Positions 55,532 to 64,000 of a DNA stretch of 64,000 nt are shown piece after piece (position 1 is the first letter of the stretch; every line of letters starts with the position of its first letter). The notes under the pieces were generated by a model. That model was given only the letters and a program-made list of their open reading frames with translations, had not been told where the DNA came from and did not search any database. A program made the position numbers and the translations under genes. This stretch comes from Conus ventricosus (lineage: Eukaryota > Mollusca > Gastropoda > Neogastropoda > Conidae): contig CM031622.1 in the NCBI GenBank assembly GCA_018398815.1, positions 25,078,328-25,142,327 on the forward strand, written 5' to 3'.

Positions 55532-56940
55532 TACAAAAATCATCATTAAAAAAAGTTACATTCTAAACTCCAGAAGAAAGCATCATTATGAAATCATCAG
55601 TGGACAACACAAGTACTTGCATCGGCAGGGAAATAACTCTGCACAGATTTCTTCACTGCGCGGCTTGAGCGTCCATCAGGGGTCTAGTTGTGCGTTCATG
55701 CGCATTTCAAGGCGTAGTTTAGAGAAGATGCCAGGAGAAATGCAGGTTCCAAGATCACTGGCTGAAGGAGAAATAATGTAGGACATAGTTCCTGCATGAT
55801 CCAGTCATCGAGAGAAAGACTGACGGTGATGTTAGTCGAATTTCTTGTAACAGTGTCCATGGGTGAGGCTGTATAACAATATCAGCTTTGCCTTAACACT
55901 TTGCTGCGTTGGCCAATGACTGATTTCCAAAGTTTTCCTTATGACAAGTTTGAAATATTCCGCAGGATACTATAATTGTTTTAGCTGTGAAAGAAATACT
56001 CTGTGAAATGGCTTTACAAGAGCTCTGAAGATCCTGACATGTTCCTCAGTTGGCTTGTGATCATGTGGATAGAAACCGGTATGGCTAGTAATTTTTTTTA
56101 AAGTAAATAACAAACAAACCAAAATCAAAAGCCTGGCTTTATCAATACAAAATTTGATGTACTGTGGGTATAGTGCGAGACTGTCAAAAATGTGATGCGA
56201 GGGGAGAAAAAAACTTGACACTTGTTTGTGTACACTGTGTTACAGATCACCACGACATGGCTCAGAGAATTGAATGACAAACTGCTGGTGAAGTTCGACA
56301 TCTCCTGACACAAGGGTGCCTCCTGTGAAGTGAAGAAATGACTTTGGTTAATTACTCGTACAGTTGTTGGTTAATTACTCATACAGTTGTACTCATTCAC
56401 AGTGACCACTTCTGTGTTCCACATTTGTGAAATGACAGAGTAATCTAACTCACAGTTGGAAACACTGGTGTTTCATGTTTTCTTGTTGCTATCAACACTG
56501 GTTCTAATATGCATGCGTCGTTTTAAAGACTGGTTCTTAGGATTCGGTCATCTGTACATATTGGTTCTGACATTTAGTGATTACCTAGGATTGACTTTAG
56601 TCGAAATGATTTTTTTTCCACACCCATAAGATAAAAGCTTATTCTGTCTTTTAGTCCCTCAAAAAAAAAGAATTTTAATTGGAAAGTGGAATGTTCACTC
56701 GCAAAGAATATTCTTGATAATGCCGTGTATCATTTTTTTTTAAGCAGTGATGTCATTCTGGCATCTTGCTCCTATTTTTTTCGTGTATATGTCATTCAGG
56801 GTGCATACACAGGCGGCCAGTCAGTGAAGGTGTTTTATATCTAGCTGGTCCAACCCAGCTGCTGTTTGACACCTTGTTTAATCTAGAAACAAGATGCTAC
56901 TGTTTGTTTTATTTTTTTGTGTAATGTATAAGCAGGACGT
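55532..56940. other. Non-coding, unassigned
   Basis: Ordinary AT-rich sequence. A 24-bp direct duplication (GGTTAATTACT..ACAGTTGT) lies at about 56345-56390. No gene. Confidence 0.5.
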
Positions 56941-56950
56941 CACTGTTTGT

Positions 56951-57335
56951 TTTCTTTTTCTTTTTTTTTCTTTTTTTTTTTCCTTTTGTAGTCTCATCAT
57001 CTGTACCACTTCAGTGGCACCGCACACACGCTTCTCATTCAAGCCCCATGTCCACAGCCACAGCCTGGCTTGTTTCTGTACAGCCCTGGCACTGGCAACC
57101 CACAGGGAGCAGTCAGTGTCAAGTCATCATGAGGCAACCCACCAGAGGAGACACTGCACTGCAGCTGAGCCACTTTAGTGGGTCTTCAGTGGTGGCTGTT
57201 CTGTCCCAATGTACACGGGACACCATCCACTAAGCCCTCAACTGATGACGATAATTGTTTTAAGTTGTGCAGGCAGCATAAGGGAGCTCTCCCTCTGGTG
57301 GGCACCATCATGTCTGTCCAACGACAGTCCCCACA
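56951..57335 (-). mobile_element. 5'-truncated copy of the composite retroposon (3' domain only)
   Basis: Begins on the plus strand with a T-rich tail (56951-56997), then the inverted 3' domain (CACAGGGAGCAGTCAGTGTC, GAGGAGACACTGCACTGC). The SINE head is absent, as expected from 5' truncation during target-primed insertion. Confidence 0.8.
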
Positions 57336-58040
57336 CACTTTTATTTATTTATTTATTTTTTTATTGTCCCATTTTCTGTGGCATTCATTGCACCCACGCC
57401 GCTCATCCCGACACCCCGTCCACAGCCACAGCCCTGTCAGTCCCACCGCAGCCCCAGCACTGGCAATCCACAGGGACCAGTCAGTGTCAAGTCGTCAAGA
57501 GGCAACCCACCAGAGGAGACACTGCACTGCTGCCGAGTCACTTCGGTGGTGTTCAGTGGTACCTGTTCTGATCCAACATATGCAGGACACCACCTACTAA
57601 GCCCCCTACTGACGACAATAATTGCTTAGTCACGGAGCCAGCGTGAGTGAGCTCTCCCTCCGGAGGATGCCACCACGTCCGTCCAATGACAGCCCTCATG
57701 GACTCGCCAATACTGGTGACCCTGACGGAACGAAACAAAGGCCACAGACATGGAGACAGTCGCCACAAACTTGATGACACTGGTGACTGGTGACCCCGAC
57801 AGAATCTCACCAAGAGCATAGCCATGGAGAGGAAATCCATTTGAAGTTATGTGAGCAAGGCATGGAGGGGCCACAGAAATTTAAGATTTTTTTAAGTGGA
57901 TGAAACTTTACTGCATCATCCCAATCTTCTCAGTTGAGCGCATAGCAAATTCAACTCTGAGTGGGTAGGAGCCAGTTGAAATGGAAAAATCTCACAAATA
58001 CATGGCTCTGATGGAAATCAAACGCACAACCTCCTAGGAA
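57336..58040 (-). mobile_element. Composite retroposon, third copy, with internal deletion and lost head
   Basis: A T-rich tail at 57340-57365 leads into the 3' domain (to about 57880) and then directly into the middle of the SINE domain (57896-58035), lacking about 190 bp of linker and SINE 3' end and the first 50 bp of the tRNA-like head. Confidence 0.82.
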
Positions 58041-58914
58041 GTAAATCGAGTCGAGATAAAAGCAAAAATATTCCAGAAAACAAGTCTTTATAGGGACATA
58101 ATCTTGTATAAAATTGACAAAAACATTCCAGGAAATGAGTCTTTATAGGAAGGTAAATCTTGTATGAATAAAGACGGAAACATTCCAGGAGACAAGTCTT
58201 TATAGGGGCGTAAGTCTTGTATAAATGAAGACAAGAACATTCCAGGAAATGGGTCTTAAAGGGATGTAAATCTTGTATAAATAAAGACAAAAACATTCCA
58301 GGAAACGAGTCTTTATAAGGACATAAATCTTGTATAAATGAAGACAAAAATATTTCGGGAAACAAGTCTCTATAGGGACGTAAATCTTGTATAAATGAAG
58401 ACAAAAACATTCCGGGAAACAAATCTTCATACGGACGTAAATCTTGTATAAATGAAGACAAAAACATTTCGGAAAAACAAGTCTTTATGGGGACATAAAT
58501 CTTGTATTATTGAAGACAAAAATATTCCAGAAAACAAGTCTTTATAGGGATGCAAATTTTATGTAAACCAAGACAAAAAATCTCTATGAAAACAAGTTTT
58601 ATAGGAAGGTTATGGGGTTTGATGAAGACAGAACTGTTGCAGAAAAATGAAAAGAAAAAAATCCTGAAAGATCCAGTCATTATAGGGAGACAAATCTAGC
58701 TTACTGAAGACACAACCGTTCCAGTCAAACAAGTCTGTTATGGAGAGGTAAATCTTTCATAGATGAAGACCAAGACATTAAAAAATTTTTTTTTTAAAGT
58801 CTTTCATGGGGAAGATTTATGGGGAAGTATATTTTGTATAGATGAAGACAAAAAACATTCCTGGGGGAAAAAAGTCTCTAAAGGGAGGTAAATCTTGTAT
58901 AAATAAGTATGACG

Positions 58915-59804
58915 AAAACATTCTTCATCTGCTGTGGCACAGTGGTTAGCGATGAGGGTTCCCAGCTGGGTCATGGGTATAATTGAGGTCATGGGTATAA
59001 TTCCTGTCAGAACCAGTTAACATTGGTGGAGTTTCTGGGCTCCTTCCCCCAAGTTGAGCTTGCTATGGACTATTTGGAAGACTGGAACCACACGGCCGAG
59101 TTTCATCCACCGAAAAAAATTGCATCTCTGAGAGTGTTGCTCAAATTGCCTGACCCAACACTGCAGGTGTCTGCATCTCTGTGGCCTGGTTGATGCTGGG
59201 ATGTATTATGAAAGTTAAGCATAGAGTACAGCCCCTGTGATGCCATCTCAAAGCAGAATGGACCTCATAGCCTCGTCTTTGTCATCCTCATCCTCATTAA
59301 TCAGCATCGAAAAAAAAAAAAAAGAAACTCTCAAAGTCTGTGTCCCTTCGTGCCGTGTTCACACACTGACACAGTTTCAATTTCCTCTTAACGTGTATGC
59401 CCCTGATGAATTCAAGTTGAGGAAACCGGTATTGTCAAGCTCATGGGGGCTGTCATTGAGGCGACCATAGTGCCGCCTTGGGGAGGGGACGCTCAGGCTT
59501 ACTAGCTCCACAGCTAAACAAGTACTGTGATAAGTGAGGGGCCTCATAGGTAGTGTCCTGCGTACCGCTGAATCGGAACAGGCCCCACCGAACAGCACCG
59601 AAGGGTCTCGGAAGCAGCGCAGTGTCACCTCCAGGGGGTGGCCTCTCTACATCTTGACATTGATTCTTCCTGTGGATTTGCGGTGCCAGAGCTGTGACGG
59701 GACGAGCCTGGATGCGGCTGTGGACGGGGAGTGGATGCAGCAGTAGGGGTGATGCCACTGGAGTGGATACAGAGGATGAGAATGCACAAAAAGCAAAAAC
59801 ATTC
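58915..59804 (+). mobile_element. Full-length 872-bp composite tRNA-derived retroposon, with target duplications
   Basis: The body is 58924-59795 between AAAACATTC at 58915-58923 and 59796-59804, a sequence present once in the uninterrupted satellite unit. Head GCACAGTGGTTAGCGATG (A box); decayed B box; SINE body with GAGAGTGTTGCTCAAATTGC; linker poly(A) at about 59309-59323; then the 3' domain to a short A-rich end. Same order and length as the copy at 13079-13945. Confidence 0.85.
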
Positions 59805-59939
59805 CAGAGAAGCAAGTATTCATGTGAAGTGAACCTAGTGTAGATGAAGACATCACCGTTACAGAAAAAAAAAAACTAGTCTTTACAGGAAAGTAAATGT
59901 GATAAATAGAGAGACAATCTGTACAGGGAGGTAAATCTA

Positions 59940-59983
59940 ACACACACACACACACATACACACACATATATATATATATAATG
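59940..59983. repeat. (CA)n-(TA)n microsatellite
   Basis: About 25 bp of CA followed by TA inside the decayed satellite. Confidence 0.9.
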
Positions 59984-60330
59984 TAGCGAGAGACAGAGCA
60001 ATGTATCTCTGTGTGTGCGTCAAAAAAATTAGTAGTGGGGAAAAACAAGGGCAGGCTAACGGTTCTTCCATCATTACATTAATGACTTGGCAAAGAAAGA
60101 TTCGAAGGAAAGGGAAAGAAAAAGGTGTTGAGAGGGAGGAGGGGTAGGGGCGGGGATGAAGAAAATGAGAATGAAAAACGGGGAAAACATGAATACTTTC
60201 ACTAGCAGATGTATATTTTTAGAGAGAGAGACAAAAACATACTGGAAAAACAAGTCTTTATAGGAAGGTAAATCTAATGTAAATGGAGACATGATCATAC
60301 CAGAAAAACAACTCTTTAGAGGGAGGTTAG

Positions 60331-60332
<2 letters not shown>

Positions 60333-60394
<62 letters not shown>

Positions 60395-60489
60395 CCAGTT
60401 TAAAATAGGATTTTCCTAGAAAATCCTATTTTAAACTGGTATGTCGCTCCCTACATGGTTGAGCACTTTTAACGTTCTGAGTGGCTTTT

Positions 60490-60549
<60 letters not shown>

Positions 60550-60566
60550 TATATATATATATATAT
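60333..60566. repeat. Two (AT)n tracts flanking a perfect 51-nt hairpin
   Basis: AT repeats at 60333-60390 and 60499-60566 enclose a palindrome at 60392-60442 with 24-bp perfect arms and a 3-nt CTA loop, plus 56 bp of unique sequence. Confidence 0.9.
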
Positions 60567-61119
60567 GTAATAGGTATATGGAGACAAAAACATTTTAGAA
60601 AATAAAACAAGTGTTCATAGGGAGGTAGATCTAATACTATATGGAGACAAAAACATTCTGGAAAAAAGTCTATAGGGAGGTAGATCTGGTACAGATCAAG
60701 ACAAAAAAAATTATTCTTGGGGAAAAAATGTTTTTACAGGAAGAGAAATCTAGCACAAATGAAAACGAAAACATTTCGAGATAAACCCAAGTCTCTAAAT
60801 CGAGGTAAATCTGATGCAGACAATGACAAAAAACATTCCAGAAGACGTGTTTAAAGGGTGGGAACCTTCATTAGAAAAAATCTGGTACAGATGTATGTTC
60901 CAGAAAAATTAAGAAGTGTCGCTGTAATTCCTTTTCTGTTTTTTGTTTGTTTGCTTGTATTTGTTGTTTTTTTGTTCCTGACTCATGTCAACCAGCCTCA
61001 AACGGAACAAGTTAAATATTGTGTTGTAAAACCTCCTGCCGGCACATTACCCAGTTACCATACCTTTATTTCATATGAAGACCCTTTCACTATGTATACA
61101 TGGAGTTTGATATAGTCAA

Positions 61120-61360
61120 AAGTACACGTGTGCAGTGGTCAGCAATCCGTTGATCTCGCATGTTAGTGAATCCCGAGTCTGTGGTTTGAGTCTGGTGGCA
61201 TAGAGCAGGGACCATTTCTCCTCCTCTTCACTGGACTGTAAGGAGATGGTCCAGGTGTTGCACCAGTCTTTTAGATCAGGTGATAAACGGAGGTACCACT
61301 TGCAGCATGCTTACCTGACTTCACAAAGACGTTGGTCCGGGACAACAACTCCCAAACTCT
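61120..61360 (+). mobile_element. Possible tRNA-derived SINE, diverged
   Basis: GTGCAGTGGTCAGCAATCCG and GTCTGTGGTTTGAGTCTGG look like degenerate A and B boxes 50 bp apart. Weak. Confidence 0.3.
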
Positions 61361-61784
61361 TTCCAGTTTAGAAATTTTTGGTGCTAAATTTTTTCTTTTT
61401 TAAACAGAATTGGGATATGACGGTTTACTGATCATAACATGAAGTTTCAGCATGAAAATGTGTGTGAAGTACTTTTAAACATACTATGAGAAATATGAGG
61501 GGGAAAAAAAAGGACCCAAAAATATTACAATGCAGGTAAAACATGCATTTTAGCTAAGGATGTTGAAATCAACAGAAAATACTTTACAATTGTACATTTG
61601 CATGCGCGCACGCGCACATAGACACACATGCACACATTAAAGTATCTATAATGCATTTGATCAGACAATTTTCAACAAAGTTTTATTGTTTGTGGGGAAA
61701 AAATTTTGAAGTTTGATTAAGACGATTTGGATGGTTCCAAAAATACACAGTCAGCCATGAGACAGAAAAGTCTGGTGTGATGAT
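61361..61784. other. Non-coding, unassigned
   Basis: AT-rich, no gene or repeat recognised. Confidence 0.5.
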
Positions 61785-62122
61785 GAAGTTATACACTGAA
61801 ATACAGTTTTCATTTGATGCATACTTTATACACTGAAATACAGTTCGTATTTGATGCATACTTTATACACTGAAATACAGTTTGCATTTGATGCATACTT
61901 TATACACTGAAATACAGTTTTTATTTGATGCATACTTTATACACTGACATACAGTTTGTATTTGATGCATACTTTATACACTGAAATACAGTTTGTATTT
62001 GATGCATACTTTATACACTGAAATACAGTTTGCATTTGATGCATATTTTATACACTGAAATACAGTTTGTATTTTATGCATATGTTGTACACTGAAATAT
62101 AGTGTGTATTGGATGCATGTAA
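61785..62122. repeat. 37-bp minisatellite, about 8.5 copies
   Basis: Unit ATACACTGAAATACAGTTTG plus TATTTGATGCATACTTT, period exactly 37 in the first copies. Not a multiple of three, so clearly non-coding. Confidence 0.95.
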
Positions 62123-62175
62123 AAAAAAACCTGTCCTGCTTGTAAATACCAAACCTCAGTTGTGTTTTTGTCCCT

Positions 62176-62475
62176 GCGAAGAAATGTATGAATTTCATAG
62201 ACTATTCGTCATCATGAATATTGATGGTGAAGAAATGTATAAATTTCACAGACTAGTCATCATCATGAATATTGATGGTGAAGGAATGTATGAATTTCAC
62301 TGACGAGGTGTCATCATGAATATTGATGGTGAAGAGATTATGAATTTCACTGACGAGGTGTCATCATGAATATTGGTGGTGAAGAGATTATTAATTTCAC
62401 TGACACTTCGTCGTCATGAATATTGATGGTGAAGGAAATGTATGAATTTCACTGACTAGTCATCATCATAAACAC
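62176..62475. repeat. About 51-bp minisatellite, 5-6 copies
   Basis: Unit GAAGAAATGTATGAATTTCA, then a variable GACTAGTCATCATC-like part and ATGAATATTGATGGT. Confidence 0.92.
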
Positions 62476-64000
62476 TGATGGAAACTCAGGTTGTGGGGCT
62501 TTAACTCGGACTTGTTTCTTCTCTCCACATCGGCTTCCAGTAGTATTAACCCCAGTATTTGTATGTGTGATGTTATATGTGTTGGTGGTTCTTTAATTGT
62601 GTATATAGATACATCTGGGTTTGCGACAGGTGGTGTGAGAAGATGTACATAATACTCTCATTTTTTCGAAAAATCAACAGCATTTTTCTCTCTATTTTTT
62701 TTTGTTTTTGTAAATAAAGTTCTGCCAGGTTGTTACACTGTTACTCTGAAAAACAGATACTGGTCTTGGCATACTGCACTAACTGCGTGTGTAACTTCAG
62801 GTGAGGGTGTCTGCCCAGTTAGGTTTTAATCTTGCACAATCATTGCATGCATCATGTGTTGATTTAGTCACACAGTTTGTGTCTCCCTAAAACTTTCAGA
62901 ATGAGATTGCAGGTGCGCTTGTGACATTATTAGTATTATTGTTATGCAGTTATTGGCTTCCTAGGTCAGCAAGTAATATATTTTTGCTGTTCATAGGAAA
63001 GACAATGTTGCTTATTTTTACAATCAACAAGTTTCTGAATATATGCAAGAATGATGTCACTTCCTGTGCTTCAACAAACCCGTCCATTGAGGTCAGGGGC
63101 ATGTGTGTGTAGTTTGAAGAATGATAGTGAGGCCATGGAAATGTTTGTTCACTTCGTGTTATTGAAATGGATATAGATTTGTTCCTGTGAACATGACAGT
63201 GCAGTTGGCGTTTGATGCTGAGAAAGCACTGCCATGCAGATCTGCTTCTCCTCATGATGGAACAAACCATATCTGATATTGCTTTCTGCACTGCAACTGT
63301 CAGATTCCGAGGTTGATAAATAGCTAAACACAACATACATACACCGAAGTAGAAAAGCACACTTAACTGTGTGTCTCTCTTTCACATTGACTCGCACACT
63401 CACACTGACTGGTGTTTCCATGCCTTCCACTGCCATAATCTTTTGAACTGAGCAAACAAAACGGGTCTTCAGTAGTAAAGTAGCAGTTTTTCAGATTTTC
63501 AAAATAGTCTTTGAGAGAGAAGAGTGAAATGTTAGAAACCAATTTCACTAGAAAGAATAAGTACTTTGGAGGAAGAAAAAAGAATGTTTCTGAAGGACAT
63601 AAACCAGATGTAATGACTGTCATTGTTTTCTCAACTGCCCAAGTACCACATCTTGAATCTGCCAGCAGGACTGATGTAATTCAAGACAAGGAGTGAGGAC
63701 TAAAGTGTACTCAACACTAGAATATTGAAGCGTGTGTTATATACTCTAATTTAAAGACTAGTATACTCTTGGTGCTAAATACGTGTTCATCTGAGACAGT
63801 TAACTGTATTGAAAATGTGTCTTATCACTGAGTGCAATGATATTTTGTATGATAATATAGTGTGGATCTCTGAGGGTATGTGAGAGCTCAGGATTTATTC
63901 CCATTCATGCATATGCAAAAGACGGAAATAATATGCATGTTCAGAATCCCACAATCTTTTTCAGAGGTTAGCCAATGGAAGCTCAGCTTACATACCACTT
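62476..64000. other. Non-coding, unassigned
   Basis: No gene, repeat array or SINE that I can support. AATAAA at about 62711 in a T/A-rich context could be a plus-strand poly(A) site. Confidence 0.45.

Larger units (their letters stand above)
58041..60870. repeat. 57-bp satellite, dense then decaying, interrupted by insertions
   Basis: The unit contains GTCTTTATAGGGACGTAAAT, CTTGTATAAATGAAGACAAA and AACATTCCAGGAAACAA. Copies are regular from 58075 to about 58580 and recognisable but diverged to about 60860 (for example AGGTAGATCTGGTACAGATC). It is interrupted by the composite retroposon and AT tracts. The repeated minus-strand peptide is not a gene. Confidence 0.9.

Noticed and set aside
58018..58467. 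Minus-strand repeat peptide MFLSSFIQDL...
   Set aside because: Product of the 57-bp satellite, which continues in decayed form outside the frame.

Overview
The window is animal nuclear DNA, not microbial. It holds intron-split genes with GT-AG junctions, a nuclear tRNA gene, several tRNA-derived SINE families, non-LTR retrotransposon pieces, a Tc1/mariner relic, very many CA/TG, GA and AT microsatellites, and at least nine minisatellites. The proteins and repeats suit a marine invertebrate, plausibly a mollusc; that last step is inference.

The real cellular genes are three paralogous four-pass membrane proteins of the claudin/PMP22 superfamily. Each has the first-loop signature W...GLW..C...C and the same gene plan: a first exon of 256-274 bp, a 153-165 bp second exon, and phase-1 introns at both boundaries. 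Gene A (+, exons 4233-4499, 9217-9369, 14416-15500) carries an unusual Arg/Ser/Asp-rich tail of about 320 residues. Gene B (-, 48053-43302) is short and ends in -RY, like A. Gene C (+, 48739-53242) has a fourth exon and ends in a PDZ-ligand-like SFV. B and C are head to head across 685 bp. A tRNA-Gly(GCC) gene lies at 645-715.

Region by region: 0.9-2.6 kb is a roughly 148-bp satellite rich in CCGTTA/TAACGG. 2.85-3.24 kb is a LINE tail. 4.2-15.5 kb is gene A, whose introns hold minisatellites of 45, 36, 76, 60 and 65 bp and a full-length 867-bp composite retroposon. From about 16.3 to 29.8 kb the sequence is dominated by homopolymer runs and broken frames, as in unpolished long-read consensus; it includes a Tc1 transposase relic. 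21.5-35.9 kb is bounded by inverted copies of a foldback sequence. It contains a family-B, protein-primed-type DNA polymerase C-terminus, a retroviral-type integrase, small ORFs with membrane segments, and a roughly 110-bp iterated palindrome. I read this as an integrated Polinton/adintovirus-like element. 36-43 kb shows no gene. 43.3-53.2 kb holds genes B and C; B's second intron contains an antisense CR1/L2-type reverse transcriptase. 53.2-64 kb is non-coding, with a 57-bp satellite interrupted by an 872-bp copy of the same composite retroposon, plus 37-bp and 51-bp minisatellites.

The claudin-like proteins probably act at the plasma membrane or in (septate) junctions. The shared exon plan shows they arose by duplication. 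Three single-base frame faults (gene A exon 1 donor, gene C exon 2, LINE ORF) all fall in homopolymers and are more likely assembly errors than mutations.
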